Assembly (NCBI GenBank): GCA_030446765.1
Contig: JAUJMR010000003.1
Coordinates: forward strand, 179,499-243,498
Reading direction: 5' to 3'
From: Chloroflexia bacterium
GTDB taxonomy: Bacteria; Chloroflexota; Chloroflexia; Thermobaculales; Thermobaculaceae
Length of the DNA stretch: 64,000 nt
Part shown: one piece after another, positions 1 through 9,691 of the stretch
Layout of the letters: each line of letters opens with the position of its first letter
Position numbering within the stretch: position 1 is the stretch's first letter
Notes under the pieces: generated by a model
The model's database searches: none
Told to the model about the DNA's origin: nothing
Seen by the model: only the letters and a program-made list of their open reading frames with translations
Program-made: the position numbers and the translations under genes

Positions 1-554
1 TGCGCTCCAACTTCGGCATCAAGAGCATCGACGCGCATGCGCGGGTGAGCTTCGAGGCGTTCGTCACGGGGGTAGATCAGATCGGTGGCATCGACCTTGT
101 CGTACCGAAGCGGCTCGTTGACCGGCAATACCCCGAGGATGGCAAGAAGATTCGCGTCATCTTTGAGAAGGGCCCGCAGCACATGAATGGCGAGCGGGCG
201 CTGAAGTACGCGCGTATCCGGCACACGGACAACGATTTCGGGCGTATCCAGAGGCAGCAGCAGGTGCTCCTCGCGATCCAGCAGAAGGCACGCACCCCGG
301 CGACGATCCTCAAGGCACCGGGGCTGCTCGGTGTGATCAAGGACAACGTCAAGACGAGCCTGAGCGCGCGCGAGCAGATCCGCCTCGCCCGGTGGGGGGC
401 GAGCCTCCCACGGGAGAACATCGAGTTCTATACCCTCGAAGGCGACATAGGAACTACCAAGGCGGGAGAGTCCGTGGTCCGCGCCGATAAGCGTGAGGCG
501 GACGCGACCCTCGATAGGGTCTTCGGGCCGAAGGAAGCGGAGTTTCGCCCGTAG
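1..554 (+). CDS. LytR-CpsA-Psr (LCP) family protein, C-terminal part (5' truncated by window)
   Basis: ORF contains LCP-like 'GGIDLVVPKRLVDRQYPEDG...MNGERALKYARIRHTDNDFGRIQRQQQVL'; frame appears open to the window edge. Confidence 0.85.
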   Translation, partial: RSNFGIKSIDAHARVSFEAFVTGVDQIGGIDLVVPKRLVDRQYPEDGKKIRVIFEKGPQHMNGERALKYARIRHTDNDFGRIQRQQQVLLAIQQKARTPATILKAPGLLGVIKDNVKTSLSAREQIRLARWGASLPRENIEFYTLEGDIGTTKAGESVVRADKREADATLDRVFGPKEAEFRP

Positions 555-623
555 TCCGGCCCGCCCTACCCCCGACCATCCTGAAGCGGGGGCACAGCGG
601 CAAATAATGCGCCGACTGCCCGC

Positions 624-1559
624 GTGCGGCACTCGTGTGAGGAGCGGCCCGTGATCGAATACCTGAAATACAACAACGAGGTCATACTCGCCCTGGGGGA
701 CGGCCGACCCGTCGTCGCTTTGGAGAGCACGCTCATTACGCACGGCCTCCCACACCCTACCAACGCGGAAACGGCGCTGGCGATGGAGGCACAGGTGCGT
801 TCCGCAGGGGCGGTTCCCGCGACGGTCGCGGTGCTCGATGGGCTGCTGCGGGTTGGCCTGGACGAGGAGGAGATACGGGCACTCGCGACGGCCGATGGGG
901 TGCTCAAAGTGTCCAGCCGTGGGCTGGCGTACGCGCTGGTGTCCGGGCGCACCGCGGCGACGACGGTGAGCGGGACGATGTGGGCGGCGAAGCTCGCCGG
1001 TATCCGCTACTTCGCGACCGGCGGGATCGGTGGCGTGCACCGCGGAGCCGAACGCACCGGGGATATCTCCACCGACCTGCTGGAGTTGGCCCGCACCCCC
1101 GTCGCGGTGGTCTGCGCCGGGGTTAAAAGCATCCTCGATATTGGCCGGACCCTCGAGTACCTGGAGAGCGCGGGCGTGCCGGTGCTCGGCTATGGGACCG
1201 AGGAGTTCCCCGCCTTCCTCACCGCGAAGAGCGGCCACCGCGCGCCGTACTCCGTCTCGGATGCCCCCGAGGCGGCACGGGTGTTTCGCGCGCACCGCCG
1301 CCTCGGCCTTCCGAGCGGGATCGTGATCGCGAGTCCGCCACCACCAAGCGATCTGGATGAGGCAACGTTGGAACAGGCGACGGTTCGGGCGCTCCGTGAG
1401 GCGGAGGAACAGGGCACGACCGGCGCGGCGCTGACTCCGTGGCTCCTGGCCCGCGTCGCGGACCTCACCGATGGCGCGAGCCTGCGGGCGAACACCGCGC
1501 TGTTGCAGCAAAACGCCCGGATCGCCGCGCAGATCGCCGTCGCCGACGCCACGCTCTGA
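624..1559 (+). CDS. psuG: Pseudouridine-5'-phosphate glycosidase
   Basis: PsuG/IndA motifs 'VVALESTLITHGLPHPTNAETA', 'PATVAVLDG', 'ATGGIGGVHRGAE'; likely start internal (MIEYLKYNNEV region). Confidence 0.93.
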   Translation: MRHSCEERPVIEYLKYNNEVILALGDGRPVVALESTLITHGLPHPTNAETALAMEAQVRSAGAVPATVAVLDGLLRVGLDEEEIRALATADGVLKVSSRGLAYALVSGRTAATTVSGTMWAAKLAGIRYFATGGIGGVHRGAERTGDISTDLLELARTPVAVVCAGVKSILDIGRTLEYLESAGVPVLGYGTEEFPAFLTAKSGHRAPYSVSDAPEAARVFRAHRRLGLPSGIVIASPPPPSDLDEATLEQATVRALREAEEQGTTGAALTPWLLARVADLTDGASLRANTALLQQNARIAAQIAVADATL

Positions 1560-1590
1560 CGTAGTATCACGGGTGGGGGCGCGTGCGTAG

Positions 1591-1610
1591 GGGCGTTCAA
1601 TTGAACGCCC
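1591..1610. repeat. Perfect 20-bp palindrome GGGCGTTCAATTGAACGCCC
   Basis: Sequence equals its own reverse complement; just 3' of psuG. Confidence 0.9.
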
Positions 1611-1633
1611 GCTGCAACGTTCAAACGCACAAA

Positions 1634-1769
1634 GTGTTATACGCTATCCGCTTGAACCGTGGTGCGTGTCATCCCGAACGCGATGAGGGATCCGTAGCCC
1701 GTACCACGGATTCCTCGCGGGCTCGGAATGACAGATGCCACACCGTTCAGTTAGGATCAGTATTATGCG
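1634..1769 (+). repeat. Dispersed nested-palindrome (MITE/REP-like) element, copy 1
   Basis: gttatacgctatccgcttgaaccgtggtgcgTGTCATCCCGAACGCGATGAGGGATCC...GGATTCCTCGCGGGCTCGGAATGACAgatgcc... Confidence 0.85.
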
Positions 1770-1770
1770 G

Positions 1771-2139
1771 TTACAGCGTGATGACCTGGTCGGGTGGGTT
1801 GCCGGCGAGCGCGGCGTATAGATCCGGGAAGCAGCCCACGGTGACGCCCTCGACCGCGTCCTTCACCTGATACCCGCCGTCTAGTGTGGGCTCCGCCAGC
1901 CCGCGCGAGTCCGCGCACTGGTCGCACAGCATCAGCAGCATGCCTTGCTTGCGCGCCACCTTACCCAGTCGCTCGCCAATCAGATCGCCCTTGCGGAGAA
2001 CGTAGGTATTGTCGTCGAAGAAGAACATGCCCACGACGTCTACGCCGTGCCGCTGCTCCTCCAGTTGGGGCAGGATCATCTTCCCGAGTTTGTAACTCGC
2101 CGTGTGTCCGGATGTGCTGAATACGTATGCCACCTTCAC
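1771..2139 (-). CDS. DsrE/DsrF-like (SaoD-type) family protein
   Basis: MKVAYVFSTSGHTASYKLGKMILPQLEEQRHGVDVVGMFFFDDN...; DsrE fold pattern with conserved Cys. Confidence 0.75.
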   Translation of the reverse strand: MKVAYVFSTSGHTASYKLGKMILPQLEEQRHGVDVVGMFFFDDNTYVLRKGDLIGERLGKVARKQGMLLMLCDQCADSRGLAEPTLDGGYQVKDAVEGVTVGCFPDLYAALAGNPPDQVITL

Positions 2140-2203
2140 GCGCTAATCCCTCTCTACTTGCGGTGTTTGATTCCGAAGGGATTTTAACTGATGCGGTCCG
2201 GTG

Positions 2204-2425
2204 CTATCGCATGAACCGCGCTGTCACACCGCCGATCAGCGCGCCGAGCACCAGACCCGCGAGGATCACCGCGGGTAGTGTGCCAAGCACGCCCCCGAGC
2301 GAGAGCAGGAGCCCCAGGCCGGAGAGGTCCGATGTTGCCGCGATCCCGAGTGCGATCACCGCTCCCAGCGGCGCGGCAGTTGCGCCCGCGAGCCCACCAG
2401 CGACGATGCCTAGAGCGTAGCGCAC
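2204..2425 (-). CDS. Small hydrophobic membrane protein
   Basis: GTG start just downstream of the dehydrogenase stop; VRYALGIVAGGLAGATAAPLGAVIALGIAATSDLSGLGLLLSLGGVLGTLPAVILAGLVLGALIGGVTARFMR. Confidence 0.6.
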   Translation of the reverse strand: MRYALGIVAGGLAGATAAPLGAVIALGIAATSDLSGLGLLLSLGGVLGTLPAVILAGLVLGALIGGVTARFMR

Positions 2426-2427
2426 CG

Positions 2428-3378
2428 CTAGTACTCCCGCTCGCGATCCACCACGTTGCGCAGTGGCTGGCCATCGAGCCAGAGCCGCAGATTCTGGCAG
2501 AAGAAGTCGACCACGCGCTCGGTCGTCCACGGCGAATGCCCTGAGGTATGCGCCGTGATAACCGCACCTGGCGCAGTCCAGAGCGGATGGTCCGCGGGCA
2601 GGGGCTCGGGGTCCGTCACGTCCAGGTACGCCCCGGCGATCCAGCCCTCGGTGAGTGCCCGCAGCAGGGCGTCCGTCTGGATGACCTTGCCCCGCGCGAT
2701 GTTCAGGATCACCGCGGAGTCCCGCATCGCCCGCAGCTCTGGCTCGCCGATGAGCCCCGTCGTCTGGCTGGTGAGCGGCGTCGCGACAACAACGTAGTCG
2801 CAGCGCGGGAGCATCTCGTGGAGCTGGTCCGGCTTGTACATCGTCGCGATGTGCTCCGTCGGCTCCCCGCTGGAGCGCGTGCCGATCACCTCCATGTCGA
2901 GGCCAAGTGCGCGCCTGGCGATCGCGCCGCCGATGCCGCCCGCCCCCACGATGCCGAGCGTCTTGCCACCTAGTTCCTCGCCCCGCTCCGACTGCCACTC
3001 GTGATTGCGATGGTGCTCCAGGAGGAGCGGCAGCCGCTTCGCGTGGGTCAGGAGCATCAGGATCACCCACTCGGCGATCGGCTCGCCATGCAACCCCGCG
3101 CTATTCGTCACCGTGCCCTGGTAGTCGCCAAGCTGCGGCAGCAAGTGCTCCACCCCCGCCGCGAAGCTGTGGACCCATTCCACGCTCGGATGCTCCTGGA
3201 GCACGCGCTGCGTGGCCTCCCCCGACAGACCCCCGAGCAGCAACGCCCGCGGCTGGGCGGCGGTTGTGGTGCCGTCCTTCTCTACGACGTGCACGCGAAT
3301 GCGTGGGTCAACCTGTGCAACCTTACCCGGTGACTCCCGCTCGACGTCCAGCGGGATCAGTACCTCTATGTCCGCCAC
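2428..3378 (-). CDS. D-2-hydroxyacid dehydrogenase (NAD-binding)
   Basis: 'GKTLGIVGAGGIGGAIARRALGLDMEVIGTR', 'MLPRCDYVVVATPLTSQT', 'ILNIARGKVIQTDALLRAL'; GTG start inferred at 3378. Confidence 0.9.
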   Translation of the reverse strand: MADIEVLIPLDVERESPGKVAQVDPRIRVHVVEKDGTTTAAQPRALLLGGLSGEATQRVLQEHPSVEWVHSFAAGVEHLLPQLGDYQGTVTNSAGLHGEPIAEWVILMLLTHAKRLPLLLEHHRNHEWQSERGEELGGKTLGIVGAGGIGGAIARRALGLDMEVIGTRSSGEPTEHIATMYKPDQLHEMLPRCDYVVVATPLTSQTTGLIGEPELRAMRDSAVILNIARGKVIQTDALLRALTEGWIAGAYLDVTDPEPLPADHPLWTAPGAVITAHTSGHSPWTTERVVDFFCQNLRLWLDGQPLRNVVDREREY

Positions 3379-3702
3379 GGCCCCTCCCTGTCTTGATTCG
3401 GTCGCAGCGTATCCCACCGTCTCGTCTCCTGTCAATTCCGCACCGACGTGTCCGTGGCCCTGTTCGGTGGGGTGCATCTACATAGCGCATGCGCACCCAC
3501 ATGTCGCGTTTGGTTGACTTTGCATTTACAGCATGTTTATACTCGACCGTGCGTTCTAACCAGTTCTTAACCTGAATTGGGTGGACACAGCATTTTCGCA
3601 CGGCAGTTTTCGCCGCGCGGAAGGTGAACACCGGATCGAACACCACTGAAGATCCGGTGCGTCTGACGCGAAAAGCGTCGAAACAATCAATGGAGGGATG
3701 TC

Positions 3703-4458
3703 GTGAGGGTACAATTGTCTCAGCTTGCCTGGGTGAAGGCGGCTCGCGTTGGAATGGCTGCGTTCGCCATTGGCGCGTTTGCGGTCACCGCAAACCCAGG
3801 AAGCGTAACTGCGTTGCCGACCGCGGCTACATTCTATGAGGGTGACCGGGTCGAAGTCCGCAACACCGATAACCTTGGCCTCCGCGTGCGCTCCGGCCCT
3901 GGGTTGGGCTACACGCACCAGACAACGATGGAAGAGGGTGCGGTCGTTCGCGTCGTCGATGGCCCCACCTGGAGCAATGGCTATGGCTGGTACAAGGTGA
4001 CCGGCTATGATGCCGCCGGTACCACCGGTTGGTCCGCCGGGGCGTTCCTGTATCGCGTCGGCCGCGGCAGCGCCGAGCAGAGTGTTCAGGCTGCTACTCC
4101 CGCGCAACGCGCCCAGCCCGCAGCTGCCGCGCCGGTCCAGCGAGAGGCACCAGCGGCCCAGCCACGCGCGACGGGCCGGACCTATCAGATGCTTGCTACA
4201 GGCTATAACGGTGCAGAGTTCAACTCCAACGGGATAATGCGGAACGGTAACTACGTTCACTGGGGCGCAGTCGCCGTCGATCCCACGGTAATCCCACTCG
4301 GCACACGTATGTACATCCAGGGCTTCGGTGACATGGTGTTCGTCGCGGAGGATACCGGCAGCGCCATCAAGGGATACCGCATCGATATCTGGTTCCCGAC
4401 GGTGCAGGATGCCCTGAACTTCGGCGGCCAGACGCGCACGGTCACGCTCATCCCGTAA
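3703..4458 (+). CDS. Secreted SH3b-domain plus 3D-domain protein (cell-wall associated)
   Basis: Signal-like N-terminus; 'LGLRVRSGPGLGYTHQTTMEEGAVVRVVDGP' (SH3b) and 'ATGYNG...WGAVAVDPTVIPLGTRMYIQGFGDMVFVAEDTGSAIKGYRIDIWF' (3D domain). Confidence 0.88.
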   Translation: MRVQLSQLAWVKAARVGMAAFAIGAFAVTANPGSVTALPTAATFYEGDRVEVRNTDNLGLRVRSGPGLGYTHQTTMEEGAVVRVVDGPTWSNGYGWYKVTGYDAAGTTGWSAGAFLYRVGRGSAEQSVQAATPAQRAQPAAAAPVQREAPAAQPRATGRTYQMLATGYNGAEFNSNGIMRNGNYVHWGAVAVDPTVIPLGTRMYIQGFGDMVFVAEDTGSAIKGYRIDIWFPTVQDALNFGGQTRTVTLIP

Positions 4459-4485
4459 CCACCACCGTACGTACGAAGCGAATAC

Positions 4486-4519
4486 AAAAGGGGAGGGGCC
4501 GCAAGGCCCCTCCCCTTTT
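4486..4519 (+). terminator. Intrinsic terminator
   Basis: Perfect 15-bp stem AAAAGGGGAGGGGCC-GCAA-GGCCCCTCCCCTTTT. Confidence 0.9.
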
Positions 4520-4573
4520 GCTCATCCAGGTGAATGCTGTACCCATCCTGATCCGGGGAGCAGGTGGGACGCG

Positions 4574-4948
4574 CTACACGAGCATTCGCTCCTTCGCGCA
4601 GCGGTCCAGCCGGTCCGTCACGACGTTAATGAGCTTCTCCAGGTTGAACGGCTTGGCGACGAACGATACCCGCTCGTCGGGTAGGTTCGGCACCAACGCG
4701 GCGCTCATCAACACGATCGGTGTGCAACGAGTGTGCTCGTGGCTCCGCATGGCCGCGACCAGTTCCATACCGCTCGCGAACGGCATCATGAGATCGGAGA
4801 TCACCAGGTCGAAGCCGCCTTCTACCGCGGCGAGTATCGCGTCACGGCCGTTGTAGACCGTCTCAACCTCGTAATCCAAATCCTGGAACAGTTCACTTAT
4901 CAGAACCGCGATGAACTCTTCGTCGTCGGCGACGAGTATCTTCCGCAT
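4574..4948 (-). CDS. Response regulator receiver (CheY-like), single domain
   Basis: MRKILVADDEEFIAVLISELFQDLDYEVETVYNGRDAILAAVEGGFDLVISDLMMP...VAKPF. Confidence 0.92.
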   Translation of the reverse strand: MRKILVADDEEFIAVLISELFQDLDYEVETVYNGRDAILAAVEGGFDLVISDLMMPFASGMELVAAMRSHEHTRCTPIVLMSAALVPNLPDERVSFVAKPFNLEKLINVVTDRLDRCAKERMLV

Positions 4949-5126
4949 AGGTAAATCGTTTCGCTTCGCCGCACGCGCGGCATCGTTTTGTAGTCATACA
5001 TTGCCCCTGACAGGCACGTAACGCATACAGCGTGCCCTGAATTGGTGAAACACCCTCTGTTATAATTGGCATGCAAAGTAGCGACAGGAATGGCACAAAC
5101 GATGGCTCTGAAGATGGAGTAAATTT

Positions 5127-5756
5127 GTGAGCGTACCCCGGAAGCAGATGAAGACCGAGCGGCGCCAGCGCAGGCAGATGCTGGAAGAGACGCGGGCGGC
5201 AGTCGAGCAAAAACAACAACGCAAGCAGTATCTGGTCCTCGGACTCTCCGCCCTGGCGTTGTTGCTGCTGGTCGGCGCGTTCGCCTTCTTCGCTTCGCGA
5301 TCCAGCAGTAATATCGCCGCCAGTGACCCCGGCCAGAGACCGCCGGACACCACGAGCAAGGGCTTCGAGGACCTGGGCAATCGTCACATACAGCCAAACC
5401 AGGCTGGCACAATCAAATACAACAGCAACCCGCCCACCTCGGGCCCGCACTTCTCGAGTCTCGCGCCCGCCGGCTGGCATGACCAGCCCGTACAGATCGA
5501 GTCTGTGGTGCACAACCTCGAAGCCGGGTATATCGCGAGCCACTATCGCCCCGATCTTCCGGCGCAGCAGACGCAGCAGCTCCGCAGCCTTGTGCAGGAG
5601 TATGGGGATAAGATTCTCGCCGTGCCCTCGCCGAGTATCGAGACCCCAATCGCCCTCACGGCATGGACCCGGCTCGACACGCTAGCTGCCTACGACGAGC
5701 AGCGGATCCGGAACTTCGTCAAGGCATATCGCGGCATAGACCACCACAAGCGATGA
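5127..5756 (+). CDS. DUF3105 domain membrane-anchored protein
   Basis: N-terminal TM helix then 'YNSNPPTSGPHFSSLAPAGWHDQPVQIESVVHNLEAGYIASHYRPD'. Confidence 0.85.
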   Translation: MSVPRKQMKTERRQRRQMLEETRAAVEQKQQRKQYLVLGLSALALLLLVGAFAFFASRSSSNIAASDPGQRPPDTTSKGFEDLGNRHIQPNQAGTIKYNSNPPTSGPHFSSLAPAGWHDQPVQIESVVHNLEAGYIASHYRPDLPAQQTQQLRSLVQEYGDKILAVPSPSIETPIALTAWTRLDTLAAYDEQRIRNFVKAYRGIDHHKR

Positions 5757-5780
5757 CCGCGCCGCCAGAGCGTATCCCGC

Positions 5781-6413
5781 TTGCCTGACCTCGCTGAGAT
5801 CGTCGATCGGGTCCTGCGCTGGGCGGAGCCGTTCTACCAGACCTACGGGTACCTCGTTGTGATTCTGGGCGCTCTCCTTGAGCACACCTTCTTCCTCGCC
5901 TGGGCCATGCCCGGTGGCATCCTCGTGGCGCTTGGCGGGCTCTACGCGCAATCCGGGATACTTGCGCTTCCGATTGTCATACTCGCAGGAGCCGCCGGGT
6001 TCGTGCTCGGCGACCACCTCGACTTCTACGTTGGCAGGCACAGCACGAGGCTCCTGGATCGGGTGACGAAGGGCCATATGATTGACCCGACCACGTACAC
6101 GGGGCTGCGCGCCCTGCCCGCCCTGCTGCTGGCGTATACGAATGTCGTGCCGCGCGCGGCCCTGTTCATGGGCGGCGCCGCCTCGGGCATGACCTATCGG
6201 CGTTTTCTGAGCCTCTCCGTCTCGCTTGCGCTTTTCTGGAGTGCGGCGTTCAGCATCCTCGGCTACTGGCTGGGCGGTAATCGACAGCAGCTAACGCGCC
6301 TACTGCAGGCAGTGGGTCTGGGTGGACAAGTCCTTCTGTTCAGCGCGATCGGGATCGGCGTCCTCATCTATCTGTTCCGCCGTCATCGTCAGGCGAAGCA
6401 GCAGGCAGTGTAG
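5781..6413 (+). CDS. DedA family (SNARE-associated/VTT) membrane protein
   Basis: 'YLVVILGALLEHTFFLAWAMPGGILVALGGLYAQSG', 'GFVLGDHLDFYVGRHSTRLL'. Confidence 0.85.
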   Translation: MPDLAEIVDRVLRWAEPFYQTYGYLVVILGALLEHTFFLAWAMPGGILVALGGLYAQSGILALPIVILAGAAGFVLGDHLDFYVGRHSTRLLDRVTKGHMIDPTTYTGLRALPALLLAYTNVVPRAALFMGGAASGMTYRRFLSLSVSLALFWSAAFSILGYWLGGNRQQLTRLLQAVGLGGQVLLFSAIGIGVLIYLFRRHRQAKQQAV

Positions 6414-6504
6414 ATCCGTGCTCCTGGCGTAAAACTTGCTTGAAACTATGGGAGCACCGGCAGAAACGATGCCCGTAAACCCGTGCTGAAAGGATGGACA
6501 CACG

Positions 6505-6696
6505 ATGGACTCCGACAGGATCAAGGGCAAGGCTAAGGATCTGATGGGCCAGGGCAAGGAGGGCGTTGGCAACGTCACGCACGACTCCGACCTCCAGGCA
6601 GAGGGCAAGGGTGATCAGGCCGAGGGGAACGTCCAGGAGAAGTTCGGCAAGGCCAAGGACACAGTCCGCAACGTCGTGGACGACATCAAGAAGTAA
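6505..6696 (+). CDS. CsbD family stress protein
   Basis: MDSDRIKGKAKDLMGQGKEGVGNVTHDSDLQAEGKGDQAEGNVQEKFGKAKD. Confidence 0.93.
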   Translation: MDSDRIKGKAKDLMGQGKEGVGNVTHDSDLQAEGKGDQAEGNVQEKFGKAKDTVRNVVDDIKK

Positions 6697-6714
6697 CATC
6701 GCGGGAAGTGTCGG

Positions 6715-6743
6715 GGGTGGGAACGAGTTTCCCACCCTCTTTT
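6715..6743 (+). terminator. Intrinsic terminator after csbD-like gene
   Basis: GGGTGGGAA-CGAG-TTTCCCACCC followed by TCTTTTC. Confidence 0.85.
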
Positions 6744-6780
6744 CAGTTGGGGCTCTGAAGTGTGAGCGGGAGGTATTGCT

Positions 6781-8232
6781 ATGCTACGTAGATTGCTGGG
6801 GCTGGGGCTCCTAGCGCTGGGCTGGGTGTTCCTGCGCCGCCGTATGGGCGCGAGCGGCTCCGGATCGGGAACCCAAACGGGCTCGGCAATGCAGGTTCTC
6901 ACCGAGGGGAGGACCGTCCTCGCGGACCGCGCCACGGAGCTAACAGGCACCGCGCGGGAGGTGGTGAGCAACGTCGTGCGCAGCACCCGCGAGAGCGCCG
7001 CGGAGAAGGCGGGGCGCCTGCGTTCCGCAGACCAGTCGGGTTCCTCTGGGGGCAGCGTCGGCATACCGACCACTGCGCAGCTCGAAGATGACGCTTCTCT
7101 CGTGCAGGATGTCGCCCCGGTGAGTGCGACGCCATCGTCTGTGGTTGACGCGCCGACGTATGCAGTAGGTGCCACGGGGCCGGATGTGCCTTTCACCGAC
7201 CCTATGCCCGGCGAAGTCGCGGGTGATCCCGACCTCACGACCAGTGGGCAGGCGGACGACACGACCGCAACTTCGCAGATGGGTACAAGAAGCACCCATA
7301 ACACCACCGCAGAGCAGCCGGTCACCTCCGACTACATCACCTTCACATCCGACGACGATCCCGCGAGCACCGTGACGCAAGAGCCTTCGGCTACGACTCG
7401 GCACGAGACAAGTAGTGATGCAGTCGACACCTCCATGGGAGCATCGGAGATGAGCTTCGGTGCGGCGCAGCCTGACATGGATGCGAGTAGCGCCGACGCC
7501 ACGAGCGCGGAGGACACGGACGGGGAACCGGAGGGTCTCCTGATCGCGCCGGACGCCGGTCCTGCGCCGACCAGCGCTACCGGTACCACCTCGGTGCAGG
7601 AAGCCGAGACGTATCAGTCCTCCGTGAACGATGTCGATGTGCAGGGATCGACCGCCGAGGACGAAGTGAGCAGCGCGGACGATGGGGGCACGCAGCACGA
7701 TCGCAGACCGATCGAGGGCGGATCTGGCGACCGCATATACACTTCGGACGAGCCGCGCGGGGCGCACGATACGCAGGACACCGCCGAGACCGTCGGCAGG
7801 CCCGGACCCGTCGCGGACGCTCGACGGGAAGAACTGCAGAGCCTGGATATCACCCCCGAGTCCGGTGCCTCTACGGCTGATTACCAGACTGTGGAGGTGT
7901 CACTACCGCCGGAGACTCTGGCGGCCATGGAGTCCATGGACGAGCACGGGCATGCCCAGACCGTCGACTATCCAATCGAGGAGGGATACAGCGTGGAGTC
8001 CACGGACGGCAAGGTCGGCTCCGTGTCGAGCGTTGTCCGTGTAGAAGGCGCCGCTGAGAATTACATGGTCGTCAAGGAGGGGCTTATCCTCAAGAAGGAG
8101 GTAAACATCCCCTTCTCCGCCGTCGATCGCGTCGAGGGCGACACGGTGTATCTGACGATTGACAAGCAGTACATCAAGCTCATGGAAGGTCAGGAGACGA
8201 TCCACACTGGCGATGCCGGCCCGCAGATTTAG
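6781..8232 (+). CDS. DUF2171/PRC-barrel-like protein with a long low-complexity Ser/Thr/Asp-rich region
   Basis: N-terminal hydrophobic segment; C-terminal 'IEEGYSVESTDGKVGSVSSVVRVEGAAENYMVVKEGLILKKEVNIPFSAVDRVEGDTVYLTIDKQYI'. Confidence 0.8.
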   Translation: MLRRLLGLGLLALGWVFLRRRMGASGSGSGTQTGSAMQVLTEGRTVLADRATELTGTAREVVSNVVRSTRESAAEKAGRLRSADQSGSSGGSVGIPTTAQLEDDASLVQDVAPVSATPSSVVDAPTYAVGATGPDVPFTDPMPGEVAGDPDLTTSGQADDTTATSQMGTRSTHNTTAEQPVTSDYITFTSDDDPASTVTQEPSATTRHETSSDAVDTSMGASEMSFGAAQPDMDASSADATSAEDTDGEPEGLLIAPDAGPAPTSATGTTSVQEAETYQSSVNDVDVQGSTAEDEVSSADDGGTQHDRRPIEGGSGDRIYTSDEPRGAHDTQDTAETVGRPGPVADARREELQSLDITPESGASTADYQTVEVSLPPETLAAMESMDEHGHAQTVDYPIEEGYSVESTDGKVGSVSSVVRVEGAAENYMVVKEGLILKKEVNIPFSAVDRVEGDTVYLTIDKQYIKLMEGQETIHTGDAGPQI

Positions 8233-8259
8233 CGCATCTGCGAGCTAAGAGTTCAGAGT

Positions 8260-8295
8260 AACGAGTGATGAGTTAACCGCGACTCGTCACTCGTT
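8260..8295. terminator. Hairpin between convergent genes
   Basis: AACGAGTGATGAGT-taaccgcg-ACTCGTCACTCGTT, one mismatch; no clear U-tract. Confidence 0.5.
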
Positions 8296-8311
8296 GCTCA
8301 TCGCTCGTCAC

Positions 8312-9691
8312 TCAGCGCTCGGCCACCTCGCCCTCCGCCCGCAGCCGGTGTACGCACCGCTCGAAGGCGTCCAGCGTGTGGTCTATGTCCCGCTCGGTAT
8401 GCACGGCGCTCACGATCGCGCTGCCGGCGAATAGATCCACGCCCTCGTTGGCCATCGCGAGGCCCAGCAGCCACGCGAGCCGCCGGTTGCTCCCCTTGGT
8501 TTTGAGAATCTCCGGGGGAAGGTCGGGCCGCAACAGGTCCCCGGCGGTCCTGTTTCCGACCGCATCACCGAGCAACAGGTGGCAGATTGAGCTGTCCCCC
8601 CACGCGCAACCGGGGACGTTCAGCCTCTCCAGCCGCTCATTGATGCCGATGCGTAGCCGCAGGGCGAGGTCCTGCGCGATCGCGCCGGGCGCCTCATCCG
8701 TGACCACCCGCAGGCATGCCACACCCGCCGCCGCGGAGAGGGGGTTCGCGTTGAACGTACCCTGGTGGACCACCCGGCGGTCCGCATCGCGAGCGGCGTC
8801 CTCCGTGTGTTCCAGTAGATCCATCACCACATTCGGCCCGGCTACCGCGCCGCCGGAGAGGCCACCCGCGAGGATCTTCGCGAGGGTCGTAAGATCGGGG
8901 TGGATGCCGTAGCGTTCCTGCGCGCCACCCGGAGCCCACCGGAAGCCCGTCACCACCTCGTCAAAGATAAGCAGCGCGCCGTACCTGCTCGTCAGCTCCC
9001 GCGCGGCAGCGATGAAACCCTCGGGCAGGGGGACCGCGGCGTAGCCCGCGCCGGAGGGCTCCAGGATCAGCGCCGCGATCTCGGGGTCTCGGCGCAGCGC
9101 GTCCTCCACCGCCTCAACATCCGCCGGGACGGAGAGGGTCTGGTCGCTCACCGCCTTTGGCACGCCCGGAACAGATTGCCGGTCGTACGGCGGCGCTTGT
9201 GTCTTCGTGACCGCGTCATGCCACCCGTGGAAGTGCCCGTGGAGTTTGAGGAGCTTCGACCTGCCGGTATGCGCGCGGGCGAGGCGGATAGCCATCTGTG
9301 TCGCCTCCGTGCCCGAGCTCGTGAACCGCACCTTTTCGACGCTCGGCATTAGGCGCGTGACGGCCTCCGCCCACTCGATCTCCAGCTCGTGTGAGCCGCC
9401 GAGGTGGCTGCCCAGCGGAACCTGATGCGCGACCGCCTCCGTCACCGCGTGGTGTCCATGGCCCAGCAGCAGCGCGCCATGTCCCATCACGAAGTCGATC
9501 AGCTGATTGCCGTCCACGTCGCGCTTGTATGCTCCGTGAGCATCCGTGATGTACGCCGGATACGGCCTGAGCCAGCGCTTGTCGTGCGTCACGCCGTTCG
9601 GGAGCACTCGTGCCGCGCGAGCGTGCAGCTCCGCGGAGCGGGGCCGTCTGCAGGTGTACTCCTCGACGATGGTGCGGGTGGTAGTTACCAT
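8312..9691 (-). CDS. Class-III aminotransferase, glutamate-1-semialdehyde aminomutase-like
   Basis: 'VRFTSSGTEATQMAIRLARAHTGRSKLLKLHGHFHGWHD', '[19 protein letters not shown]', 'LTTLAKILAGGLSGGAVAG', 'HQGTFNANPLSAAAG'. Confidence 0.9.
   Translation of the reverse strand: MVTTTRTIVEEYTCRRPRSAELHARAARVLPNGVTHDKRWLRPYPAYITDAHGAYKRDVDGNQLIDFVMGHGALLLGHGHHAVTEAVAHQVPLGSHLGGSHELEIEWAEAVTRLMPSVEKVRFTSSGTEATQMAIRLARAHTGRSKLLKLHGHFHGWHDAVTKTQAPPYDRQSVPGVPKAVSDQTLSVPADVEAVEDALRRDPEIAALILEPSGAGYAAVPLPEGFIAAARELTSRYGALLIFDEVVTGFRWAPGGAQERYGIHPDLTTLAKILAGGLSGGAVAGPNVVMDLLEHTEDAARDADRRVVHQGTFNANPLSAAAGVACLRVVTDEAPGAIAQDLALRLRIGINERLERLNVPGCAWGDSSICHLLLGDAVGNRTAGDLLRPDLPPEILKTKGSNRRLAWLLGLAMANEGVDLFAGSAIVSAVHTERDIDHTLDAFERCVHRLRAEGEVAER

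Noticed and set aside
3556-4260. 234-aa minus-strand ORF opposite the SH3b-3D-domain gene
   Set aside because: Plus strand shows signal peptide, SH3b and 3D domain followed by a perfect terminator; the minus ORF is a shadow
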